In this document: positions 1-6,771 of the stretch, in pieces
How positions within the stretch are numbered: position 1 is the stretch's first letter
Layout: the number at the start of each line of letters is the position of its first letter
From: Oscillospiraceae bacterium
Lineage (GTDB): Bacteria > Bacillota > Clostridia > Oscillospirales > Ruminococcaceae
Direction: 5' to 3'
Assembly (NCBI GenBank): GCA_009784625.1
Contig: WRBI01000029.1
Span: 1-33,469, forward strand
DNA length: 33,469 nucleotides
Notes under the pieces: generated by a model
What the model saw: the letters and a program-made list of their open reading frames with translations, nothing else
The model's database searches: none
What the model was told of the DNA's origin: nothing
Translations under genes and position numbers: made by a program

Positions 1-345
1 CAGGGTGCCGCCCCCCTTAAGCGGCGTTTTGGTTACTTTGGGGCCGAGGCCAAAGTAACCCCGGGGTATGGGGCGGGTAGCGCCCATTCTTATTCCATCG
101 GAGATTCCGATAAAAGTCCTTAAAGTCCGAAAGGCAAGGGTATCGAAGACACATCCAAGCCCCGCACGGCCAAAGTGAAGTACATCGGAGATTCCGATAA
201 AACTCCATAGCCCAAAAGGCAAGGAAACCGGAGATTCCAATAAAAGTCCGTAAGTCCGAAACGCAAGGAGATCGGAGATTCATTGAAGTCCTACACGTCC
301 GAAAGGCAAGGACATCACAGACACACGGAAACCATCCCGCCCGAA
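1..345. repeat. Long composite repeat, copy C (left part cut off by the window edge)
   Basis: This is the right-hand part of the repeat seen in full at 18960-19433. Positions 11-21 hold the closing arm of the G/C-rich hairpin (CCCCCCTTAAG). Positions 31-60 form a perfect 11-bp hairpin, GGTTACTTTGG with CCAAAGTAACC, at the place where the middle copy has a different but equally paired stem. From about 106 to 345 come five to six degenerate tandem units of 41-46 bp. Each has a core like ATCGGAGATTCCGAT (a 6-bp inverted repeat around GAT) and ends in CCGAAAGGCAAGG. The middle copy has only two such units. I see no gene here. Confidence 0.85.
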
Positions 346-368
346 AGGCAAAACAAAGCAGAACCTAC

Positions 369-1277
369 CTACCGAAACCCCATCTCCCGTAAAGCCCCGG
401 CCCGGTTCCGCCAATCCTTCTTAACCTTAACCCAACACTGCAAATTAACCCGGCACCCCAAAAACCGCTCGACCGAGGCGCGCGCCTGCGTCGAAATCTT
501 CTTCAAAGAACCGCCGCCTTTGCCGACAATAATCCCCTTATGTCCATCCCGTTCACAGTAGACAACCACATCAACGTCAACAAGATCAGAAGAATCCTCC
601 CGCTCGCGCATCTTTTCAACGACAACCGCAACCCCATGCGGAATCTCCTCGCGAAGATTGCGCAAAATCGCCTCACGGAAAAGCTCGGAGACAATTACCC
701 GCTCAGGCTGTTCGGTATAAGCATCCTCGTCAAAAAAGTGCGGCCCGGGCTTTGCGCACCGCGCAACCCGCTCCAGCAAAAGCGGCACCCCATCTCCCTG
801 CATCGCGCTGATGGGTATGATTTCAGCAAAATCAAAAGCAGCGGAAAACGCCGCCATTTTCTCCATCATAAGCTCCTTGCGCGAGAGCGCATCCACTTTG
901 TTCAGGACAAGGAAAACCGGCGATTTCCGCCCGGAAAGCCGCTCGATGAGCAGGGACTCCATCGGGTGAATTTCGCCCAGCGGTTCGCTGACCAAAAGGG
1001 TGGCGTCGACATCGGCCATCCCCTGGTTGATCTCACCGGCCATATATTCGCCCAACTTGGTGCGCGGCTGATGCATCCCCGGTGTGTCGATGAAGACCAG
1101 CTGATCAGCCCCGCTTGTCAGGATGCCGGTGATTCGGTTGCGGGTGGTCTGCGGTTTGGGTGAAACAATGGCCACATGCTCGCCGACCAAAGCGTTGAGC
1201 AGGGTGGATTTACCCACATTCGGCCGCCCGATGATGGATACAAACGCACTGCGGGTAATATTCTGTTCGCTTGTCAA
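369..1277 (-). CDS. era: GTPase Era, 30S ribosomal subunit maturation
   Basis: Era is a GTPase that binds the 3' end of 16S rRNA and helps assemble the 30S subunit. The 302-residue protein has the family's usual length. The G1 loop GRPNVGKST lies near residue 18, followed by G3 DTPG and G4 NKVD. The C-terminal KH RNA-binding domain carries the core IIVGKGGGSLKKI. The start is TTG at 1277, chosen because GGAGG lies 7 bases upstream (1285-1289) and the protein begins just before the G domain. The order phoH, ybeY, era is a common Firmicutes arrangement, but here a short repeat separates era from ybeY. I see no terminator downstream; the gene runs toward a tandem repeat. Identification is secure. 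Confidence 0.97.
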   Translation of the reverse strand: MTSEQNITRSAFVSIIGRPNVGKSTLLNALVGEHVAIVSPKPQTTRNRITGILTSGADQLVFIDTPGMHQPRTKLGEYMAGEINQGMADVDATLLVSEPLGEIHPMESLLIERLSGRKSPVFLVLNKVDALSRKELMMEKMAAFSAAFDFAEIIPISAMQGDGVPLLLERVARCAKPGPHFFDEDAYTEQPERVIVSELFREAILRNLREEIPHGVAVVVEKMREREDSSDLVDVDVVVYCERDGHKGIIVGKGGGSLKKISTQARASVERFLGCRVNLQCWVKVKKDWRNRAGALREMGFR

Positions 1278-1300
1278 AGTTTAACCTCCGGATAAAAATA

Positions 1301-1394
1301 GTTGACAATGGACAATGGACAGTGGACAATGATGGAATCGCTTCGCGATGGTATTTAAAATCATCGCGAAGCGATCCCTTTATTGTCAGTTGTC
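1301..1394. repeat. Short heptamer-hairpin repeat R1 (between ybeY and era)
   Basis: The left end has TTGACAATGGACAATGGAC-type heptamers. The middle has two hairpin arms, ATCGCTTCGCGAT and ATCGCGAAGCGAT, separated by an A/T-rich spacer. The right end is the inverted heptamer TTGTCAGTTGTC. It fills the gap between the ybeY stop and the era ribosome-binding site. Confidence 0.85.
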
Positions 1395-1395
1395 T

Positions 1396-1896
1396 TTACT
1401 CATGTACATAACTCGCGTCCCGCTGAAGCCCTAATCGGGACAGGACATCTTCTTCTTTTTCACGCATCCGCACCCGGGCGATCCCGCTCTCTTCGTGGTC
1501 GTAGCCAAGCAGGTGCAGCATCGAGTGTACGGTCAGATAGGCGAACTCGCGGCGATTTGAATGGCCGTATTGCTCAGCCTGGCGGTAGACCGCCGGGATG
1601 GACAGCGCAATGTCGCCGAGCAGGGTGATTCCGGTGTCCGGGTCAATGTCAAAATTCCCGTCCTGTCCGGTGGGAAAACTGAGGACGTCGGTGGGCATGT
1701 CTTTCCCCCTGTGCTCTTTGTTCAGTTTATGGATTTGCTCTTCGTCCACAAAGCTGACACTCACTTCGTAGTTCCCCTGCATCTCTTCGGTCTGCAAAAC
1801 CGCGTGACAGCACTTGCGGATAAGCAGGCGTATGCCTGTTGGTATCTTGAGTTCTTTTTGCGCGTTGGTAATCGATACTTTCAGCTTGTCGGCCAT
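1396..1896 (-). CDS. ybeY: Endoribonuclease YbeY, rRNA maturation factor
   Basis: YbeY is a zinc-dependent endoribonuclease that acts in 16S rRNA 3'-end processing and ribosome quality control. The diagnostic metal motif HSMLHLLGYDHEE (HxxxHxxGYDH) is present near the C terminus, and the LSFPT segment typical of the family lies mid-protein. The frame is open well upstream, but the likely start is ATG 1896, four bases after the phoH stop. It gives a 166-residue protein of normal length; the upstream extension would overlap phoH and has no family similarity. Tight spacing suggests translational coupling with phoH. The stop codon lies next to repeat R1. Confidence 0.95.
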   Translation of the reverse strand: MADKLKVSITNAQKELKIPTGIRLLIRKCCHAVLQTEEMQGNYEVSVSFVDEEQIHKLNKEHRGKDMPTDVLSFPTGQDGNFDIDPDTGITLLGDIALSIPAVYRQAEQYGHSNRREFAYLTVHSMLHLLGYDHEESGIARVRMREKEEDVLSRLGLQRDASYVHE

Positions 1897-1900
1897 CTCG

Positions 1901-2872
1901 TCACCGTCCCCTTCGGCTTTCATCATAATATTTTTCGTAGGCTTTAATAATTTCTTGTACCAGCTTGTGGCGGACAACATCCTTTTCGGTAAAGCGGACA
2001 ATCCCGATGTCTTTGATCGACTTGAGCACTTTTGCCGCCTGTACCAGCCCGCTCTTCTTTGGGTCGGGCAGGTCAATCTGGGTGATGTCCCCGGTAATCA
2101 CCACCCGCGAACTGCTGCCCATCCGGGTCAAGAACATCTTCATCTGCTCTTGTGTGGTGTTTTGCGCTTCATCTAAGATAATATAGCTTTCATCCAGCGT
2201 CCGCCCCCGCATATAGGCCAGCGGCGCGATCTCAATGCTGCCCCGCTCAAGAAACTTGTGGAAGTTCTCAACCCCAAGCATCTCAAAGAGTGCGTCGTAA
2301 AGCGGGCGGAGATATGGATCCACCTTGTTCTGCAAATCGCCGGGTAAAAACCCCAGCTTTTCGCCGGCCTCTACCGCAGGGCGTGTGAGGATAATCCGGT
2401 TAACTTCCTGCGCACGGAACGCCTGCACAGCCATGGCCACGCCCAGATAGGTCTTTCCGGTGCCGGCCGGGCCGATTCCGACTGTGATTGTGTTCTCGCG
2501 CATAGCGTCCAGATACCGCTTTTGCCCAAGGGTCTTTGCCTTGATCGGCTTGCCCTTGGCCGTTATGCAGACCACGTCTTTCTGGATGGTCTGAATCTGG
2601 CTTTCGGCGCCCTCAGCCACCAGGGTAAGCATATAACGGACAGTCTGTTCGGTCAGTGTCTCGCCTTTTTCAATCAGCTGCAACAACCCGTGTATGGCTC
2701 GGGTGGCCTCCCATACTTTTTCTTCATCCCCGCTTACCCGAATCTCGCCGTCCCGGGTGACAACAGCCACCCCCAGCGCATCCCGCAGGATGTCAATATT
2801 CTCATCAAAACTGCCGAACAGCTCGGCCGCATGCTCAAGCCGCTCGACTGTGATTAACCGCTCAATTGTCAT
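1901..2872 (-). CDS. phoH: PhoH family ATPase
   Basis: This is the PhoH/PhoL-type protein, an ATPase with the superfamily 1 RNA-helicase fold that is nearly always encoded beside ybeY and is thought to act in RNA metabolism. It has an N-terminal KH-like region (LFGSFDENIDILRD onward), then Walker A GPAGTGKT, ILTRPAVEAGEKLGFLPGD, the Walker B segment YIILDEAQN and the motif VVITGDITQIDLP. I prefer ATG 2872 (323 residues) because the N terminus then matches the family. A TTG at 2893 would add seven residues. Neither has a convincing ribosome site, so the start is uncertain. It is the first gene of the phoH-ybeY-era group. Confidence 0.95.
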   Translation of the reverse strand: MTIERLITVERLEHAAELFGSFDENIDILRDALGVAVVTRDGEIRVSGDEEKVWEATRAIHGLLQLIEKGETLTEQTVRYMLTLVAEGAESQIQTIQKDVVCITAKGKPIKAKTLGQKRYLDAMRENTITVGIGPAGTGKTYLGVAMAVQAFRAQEVNRIILTRPAVEAGEKLGFLPGDLQNKVDPYLRPLYDALFEMLGVENFHKFLERGSIEIAPLAYMRGRTLDESYIILDEAQNTTQEQMKMFLTRMGSSSRVVITGDITQIDLPDPKKSGLVQAAKVLKSIKDIGIVRFTEKDVVRHKLVQEIIKAYEKYYDESRRGR

Positions 2873-2969
2873 AAATCGGGTTAGCGCCCCCAATACATTT
2901 TTCGTATTTGTCGGTTGGTTAAAATTGCTTAAATGAATCTGCTTGCATATTCGTTAACTGGTAAATTCT

Positions 2970-2978
2970 ATTATAACA
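2970..2978 (-). promoter_or_regulatory. Candidate extended -10 promoter for phoH-ybeY
   Basis: On the minus strand the sequence reads TGTTATAAT, an extended -10 (TGn-TATAAT), in an A/T-rich stretch between the upstream terminator and phoH. No good -35 hexamer is seen at normal spacing. The rest of the gap between phoH and the lipoprotein gene holds only this and the terminator at 3083-3122. Confidence 0.55.
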
Positions 2979-3082
2979 TACTTTTGTAAAAATTTTTTAA
3001 CATTCTGTAAATATTTGAATTTCTATCTAATTTTCATAAAATCGGTGACCTGCATTGTGTGAGTACACAGTTTTGATAAACG

Positions 3083-3122
3083 CAAAACGGCCGCTTTGCC
3101 GTAACCGCGGCAAAGCGGCCGT
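3083..3122 (-). terminator. Intrinsic terminator ending the zinc operon
   Basis: A perfect 15-bp stem (3087-3101 with 3108-3122, core GGCCGCTTTGCC) with a six-base loop is followed on the minus strand by TTTTGCGTTT. It lies just after the lipoprotein stop codon. Confidence 0.9.
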
Positions 3123-3134
3123 CCAATGCGCGGT

Positions 3135-3617
3135 CTACATATTGACGAACAAAGTACCCTCTTCTTCCAGGATGGTGAACGAAGTGAGTGTGACCCGCAA
3201 CTGGTCGAACCCCCACTCATCGTAGAGTTCGAACACACCGACCACTTCAATCCAATCGTCCGGCTGTGGGAGTTCCTGGCCTTCCGGCCAGCCGTTTGGC
3301 CAGGCGACCTCAAACCCGACCATCCCGTCCTCCGGGCCGCAGCAGCCCGGGCCGTAGCGGACAACATAATAAAAATCCTGGCCGGTCAGCGGCATAACTC
3401 CTGTTTTAAACCGCCCTTCATATCGAACTGTCCTGCCTAAGTAATCTTCTAAGTTCGTGAATATGTCGTTGACCTGGGCGATAAACACGCGATCGTTTAA
3501 AGTGATCACACCATCGTCCGGCTCAGCCCCGACCATCGGGTCGGCGCCTGTGTTTCCGGGTGAGCACCCGGCCAACAAAACGGCCAGCACCAAGCCGAAC
3601 ACAATCAATTTTTTCAT
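3135..3617 (-). CDS. Lipoprotein of the zinc-uptake operon, function unknown
   Basis: A 160-residue secreted lipoprotein: a Lys-Lys start, a hydrophobic stretch and the lipobox LLAGC place it on the outer face of the membrane. The mature part has GRTVRYEGRF, then YGPGCCGPEDGMVGFEV, then DDWIEVVGVFEL. The spacing of short strands around a paired cysteine (CC) recalls the OB-like C-terminal domain of DUF1980/YcgQ-type proteins, which are found in zinc-linked operons in other Firmicutes. That link is a guess from pattern. Its ATG overlaps the znuB stop by four bases and has AGGAGG upstream, so it is co-translated with the transporter. A role in holding or delivering zinc is inferred from position. 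Confidence 0.85.
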   Translation of the reverse strand: MKKLIVFGLVLAVLLAGCSPGNTGADPMVGAEPDDGVITLNDRVFIAQVNDIFTNLEDYLGRTVRYEGRFKTGVMPLTGQDFYYVVRYGPGCCGPEDGMVGFEVAWPNGWPEGQELPQPDDWIEVVGVFELYDEWGFDQLRVTLTSFTILEEEGTLFVNM

Positions 3618-4444
3618 GATTTTCTCAAACCTCCTCTAATCAAATTAATACAGCTAAACGCGATAAAGATGATCAAGTTAACCACCACAACACTGGCCCC
3701 GGTGGGCAGCGAGTACCAGTAAGAGAGCACAATCCCGACACAGAAAGCGCTGAGCGCTACAATCGCCGAGCAGATAATCACAGACTTAAACCGCTTGCAG
3801 ATCCGCATGGAGGCCAGTGAGGGGAAGATGATCAGCGCCGAAATAAGCAGGGCACCCATCATCCGCATACCCAGAACAATGGTGATCGCAGTCAGGATGG
3901 CCAGCAGCATGTTGTAGACCCCGGCCTTTGTGCCAACCGCCCGGCTAAAGGTCTCATCAAAAGTGACGGCGAAAATCTTATTGTAAAAGACAATGTAAAG
4001 CACGATGACCACACTGGAAAGGGCAACGCTCAGCCGGACATCGGCCACGCTCATGGCCAGGATACTGCCGAACATAAAGTTGCACACATCCATGTTCATC
4101 CCGGTGGTCAGCGCGATGATGATGGCGCCCAAAGCCAGTGAGCTGGTCGAAATCAGCGCGATGGCCGCGTCCCCTTTGATCTTGCTGCTCTCGCTGATCC
4201 GCAAAAGGAAGACGGCCGAGACCCCGACAATCGGGATGGAGAGGGTCAAGGGCGCAGTGCCGGTGGCCAGCGAGATGGCCAGTGCGCCAAACCCGACATG
4301 AGAAAGCCCGTCCCCGATCATGGAGTAGCGTTTGAGTACAAGGCTGGCCCCCAGAAGTGACGCGCAAAGTGAGACCAGCAGCCCGACAATGAGCGCGCGG
4401 ACCAAAAAAGTATAGCTGAGCATTTCGGTAATAATCGCGATCAC
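3614..4444 (-). CDS. znuB: Zinc ABC transporter permease ZnuB
   Basis: This is the membrane subunit of a metal ABC importer of the ABC-3 family. The 276-residue protein consists mainly of hydrophobic helices, with the family's conserved N-terminal part (LLGASLVLKRYSMIGDGLSHVGFGALA) and a late segment MMGALLISALIIFPSLAS. The start is GTG 4444, overlapping the znuC stop as GTGA, so the two subunits are coupled. The substrate is taken as zinc because the partner binding protein has a long His-rich loop. Manganese is possible for this family, but the His loop favours zinc. Confidence 0.93.
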   Translation of the reverse strand: MIAIITEMLSYTFLVRALIVGLLVSLCASLLGASLVLKRYSMIGDGLSHVGFGALAISLATGTAPLTLSIPIVGVSAVFLLRISESSKIKGDAAIALISTSSLALGAIIIALTTGMNMDVCNFMFGSILAMSVADVRLSVALSSVVIVLYIVFYNKIFAVTFDETFSRAVGTKAGVYNMLLAILTAITIVLGMRMMGALLISALIIFPSLASMRICKRFKSVIICSAIVALSAFCVGIVLSYWYSLPTGASVVVVNLIIFIAFSCINLIRGGLRKS

Positions 4445-5148
4445 GATTTCTCACCTCCCAAAAAGCGCTTGCAAAGCGGGGTTTCTAAATAGTCGGCCGT
4501 CTTGCCGAAAAAGAGCTGCTTGTTGCCCAGATGCAGAATGTGGCTGGCGTATTCGACCGCACTTCTGATGTCGTGGGACACCATGACGATGGTCAGCCCC
4601 TCTTTGCGGTTGAGGGTTTCGATCAGCCCGTAAAGCTCGGATGTTGCCAGCGGGTCAAGCCCGGAGACCGGCTCGTCGAGCAGCAGAAGCTTTTCGGTGG
4701 CGCAAAGCGCGCGCGCGAGCAATACCCGCTGCTGCTGGCCGCCCGAAAGTTCGCGGTAACACCGGTTTTTGAGTTCGGCCACGCCCAGCCGCTCTAAGTT
4801 TTGAAGGGCGGCCTGCTTGTCGCGTTTCCCGTAAAAAGGGATAAACCCCCGCCGGTTTTGCCGGCCGGACAGCGCGACCTCGAACACGCCGGCCGGGAAG
4901 TCTTTTTGTACGACCGTTTGCTGCGGCAGGTACCCGATCTCGTCCGGCTTTAGGTCATCCCCGGTTTGCATCCGGCCGGTGACCGGCTCTTTCAGCCGCA
5001 AAATTCCGCGGATCAGCGTACTCTTGCCCGAGCCGTTCTCGCCGACAATGCACAAATAATCGCCGCGGTTTACGGCAAAGTCAAGGTCGCTGACCGCGAC
5101 GCCGGTCTCGTACCCGAAAGACGCCCCGCTGCAAGTGATGAATGCCAT
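4441..5148 (-). CDS. znuC: Zinc ABC transporter ATP-binding protein ZnuC
   Basis: This is the cytoplasmic ATPase of the zinc importer, 235 residues. Walker A is GENGSGKST near residue 37, the Q-loop is YLPQQ, the signature is LSGGQQQR, Walker B is LLLLDEP and the H-loop is VSHD. Its ATG lies one base after the znuA stop, and its stop overlaps the znuB GTG, so the order binding protein, ATPase, permease is tightly coupled. Nothing in the sequence is unusual for the family. Confidence 0.95.
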   Translation of the reverse strand: MAFITCSGASFGYETGVAVSDLDFAVNRGDYLCIVGENGSGKSTLIRGILRLKEPVTGRMQTGDDLKPDEIGYLPQQTVVQKDFPAGVFEVALSGRQNRRGFIPFYGKRDKQAALQNLERLGVAELKNRCYRELSGGQQQRVLLARALCATEKLLLLDEPVSGLDPLATSELYGLIETLNRKEGLTIVMVSHDIRSAVEYASHILHLGNKQLFFGKTADYLETPLCKRFLGGEKS

Positions 5149-5149
5149 C

Positions 5150-6253
5150 TCAGTTTAGCGCCTCCTCAAGTGTGGCCAGGTTTCTGCGCAAAAGATCAAT
5201 GAAAGTGACCCCGGCGTCGAACTCCTCTCGGCTCAGGTTGTGTTTGGAGTGCAACTCAAGCAATTGCGCGCCTGTGCTTTCGCCGATCGCCCTGGCGATC
5301 AACTGGTTGGAAAGCTCAATGTGAAAGACTGCGGGGATATCTTCTCCATTCACTTTGTCGATCAAAAAGGCGATGGTGCGCGGGCTGGCGTCGGTCTGGG
5401 TAGAACAGCCGGTAAAGGCAGCATAATAGCTCAGCCCGTACTCATCCACAAAGTAGCGGAAGGGGAACCGGTCGCCAAAGATCAGGGTGTGGCGGCTGGC
5501 GCCGTCCACCAGCGCCCGGAAATCCGCGTCCAGCGCTTGAAGCTGTGCGGTGTACGCGCTTGCCCGAGTCAGGAAGTAGTCGGCGTTCCCGCTGTCCAGT
5601 TCGGCCAGGGTGGACGCGATCGCGTTGACAATCCGCACCGCGTTGACCGGTGAAGTCCAGACATGCTCATCGTACTCGGCGATGCCGTGGCCGCCCTCAT
5701 GATCGTCGTGGTCATCATCGTCGTGGTCATCATGCCCGTGTCCATGATCATCGTGATCGTCGTCGTGGTGCTCATCCTCGTGTCCATGCCCATGATCATC
5801 GTGATCATCCTCGCCATGTCCGTGGTCGTGATCATGGTCTTCCATTCCCTCGACCAACTCACTTTCAACCAGGTCGACCAAGCTCATCATGGAGAGAATG
5901 GTCATCTGAGAAGTGTCCATGGAGTCGAGGATTCGATCTACCCAAACATCCGAGTGGCCGCCGATGTAGATAAAGACGTCTGCCGCCTGAATGGTGAGGA
6001 TATCCTGTGGCGATGGCTCAAATGAATGGGACTCTGCGCCCGGCGAGATCAGCATGATCAGGTTGACCCGGTCCCCCGCGATCTCGCGGACAAAATCAAA
6101 ACCGGGAAAAATGGTCGAGACAACGTTTAGCCGAGCAACATTGTCGATGAGGGCAACCGGAGTTTGCACCTCCTGTACGTTTGTTTGGGCACATCCGGCA
6201 AAGATCATGGCGGCCAGCGCGGCTGCCAGCAACAGTGATAAAATTCGCTTCAA
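5150..6253 (-). CDS. znuA: Zinc-binding lipoprotein ZnuA (metal ABC transporter)
   Basis: This is the extracellular zinc-binding subunit that hands zinc to ZnuB/ZnuC. The start is TTG 6253, nine bases after AGGAGG; it gives 367 residues with a signal peptide and lipobox IFAGC (Cys 21). Residues about 139-189 form a very His/Asp-rich loop made of HDDHGHGHED-like repeats, as in zinc-specific members. Expected binding positions include SHSFEPSP (about 76) and EHVWTSP (about 197). At the third classic site, where many ZnuA proteins have HDAF, this one has GDRFPFRYF, so an Asp may replace the His. The reverse strand of the His loop is open only because of its codon pattern. Confidence 0.95.
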   Translation of the reverse strand: MKRILSLLLAAALAAMIFAGCAQTNVQEVQTPVALIDNVARLNVVSTIFPGFDFVREIAGDRVNLIMLISPGAESHSFEPSPQDILTIQAADVFIYIGGHSDVWVDRILDSMDTSQMTILSMMSLVDLVESELVEGMEDHDHDHGHGEDDHDDHGHGHEDEHHDDDHDDHGHGHDDHDDDDHDDHEGGHGIAEYDEHVWTSPVNAVRIVNAIASTLAELDSGNADYFLTRASAYTAQLQALDADFRALVDGASRHTLIFGDRFPFRYFVDEYGLSYYAAFTGCSTQTDASPRTIAFLIDKVNGEDIPAVFHIELSNQLIARAIGESTGAQLLELHSKHNLSREEFDAGVTFIDLLRRNLATLEEALN

Positions 6254-6333
6254 TGTTAAAGTCCTCCTTAAATGGTTGACGGCGGCCAGCCGGCTTTGCC
6301 GTCCTTGTGCGGCTGAAAACAGCAACAGACGGC

Positions 6334-6633
6334 TCAGTTGTTCATCTGAACCTTTAAGGAGATTGGAGTATATATGTTTACGGACGCGGCCTTGCGCATC
6401 GCAAAAATTAGACCAGCCATGGCCAGAGACAGGGTGACCGCGGCCAGCAAGGCAAGCGCAAATTGCTTGCAGATGGTTGCCGCCAGCAGCAAACTCAGGC
6501 AGCGCTCACAGTCAGCCACTACCAGACAGCAGTCGGCGCCGGCGTAAAAGGCCAAGAACCCGGTGATCAGAGCGATGACCAGAATCATTCCGGCAAAGGC
6601 GGTCAGCGCGTACCGCCTCTCTCTTTTTGTCAT
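6334..6633 (-). CDS. Small Cys-rich membrane protein ahead of znuA, function unknown
   Basis: I do not recognise this 99-residue protein. It begins MTKRERRYAL, then has one membrane segment (about 13-33), a short outer or loop region with clustered cysteines (DCCLVVADCERC, and a further Cys in ATICKQ), a second membrane segment (about 50-75) and a polar tail. The start ATG 6633 has AAGGGGG eight bases upstream; a TTG at 6660 would add nine residues. It is the first gene after a strong promoter and lies 80 bases before znuA, so it is probably part of the zinc operon. The paired cysteines could bind metal or form disulfides; that is inference. Confidence 0.75.
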   Translation of the reverse strand: MTKRERRYALTAFAGMILVIALITGFLAFYAGADCCLVVADCERCLSLLLAATICKQFALALLAAVTLSLAMAGLIFAMRKAASVNIYTPISLKVQMNN

Positions 6634-6690
6634 CAGCCCCGCCCCCTTTGTTGTCGTCAATCTAAAACTTATGACCGTACCGCCCCCTTA

Positions 6691-6718
6691 ATTATACGCC
6701 GCAGGGAAGAAATGTCAA
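6691..6718 (-). promoter_or_regulatory. Sigma-A-type promoter of the zinc operon
   Basis: On the minus strand TTGACA (6713-6718) is followed after 16 bases by TATAAT (6691-6696). I looked for a Zur box (Bacillus type, TCGTAATnATTACGA) around it and saw none, so how zinc controls this promoter is not visible. Confidence 0.8.
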
Positions 6719-6736
6719 TATAGCCGCGGGCATGGG

Positions 6737-6765
6737 TTGTCAATCCTGTCCGGCGGTGTTATCAT
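6737..6765 (+). promoter_or_regulatory. Promoter placed for a leaderless transcript of the radical SAM gene
   Basis: TTGTCA (6737-6742), 17 bases, TATCAT (6760-6765). The -10 box ends six bases before the ATG at 6772, so transcription should begin at or next to the A of the start codon. No ribosome-binding site precedes the gene. Confidence 0.6.
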
Positions 6766-6771
6766 GAGTGT

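Noticed and set aside
17-283. 88-codon minus-strand ORF in the left repeat, sharing peptide pieces such as YRNLRWNKNG with an ORF at 19279-19689
   Set aside because: The shared peptide is explained by the shared repeat DNA. The unit length is not a fixed multiple of three, there is no ribosome site, and the second ORF overlaps lpd.
106-345. CRISPR-like array (regularly spaced units)
   Set aside because: Units are directly adjacent and degenerate with no unique spacers, and no cas genes are near.
3023-3367. 114-codon minus-strand ORF overlapping the zinc-operon lipoprotein
   Set aside because: It is out of frame with a well-supported lipoprotein gene and runs across a strong terminator.
5569-5868. 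ORFs on both strands opposite or out of frame with the ZnuA His-rich loop
   Set aside because: They arise from the repetitive His/Asp codons and have no ribosome site or family resemblance.
6660-6720. Zur box at the zinc-operon promoter
   Set aside because: No sequence close to the Bacillus Zur palindrome was found by eye.
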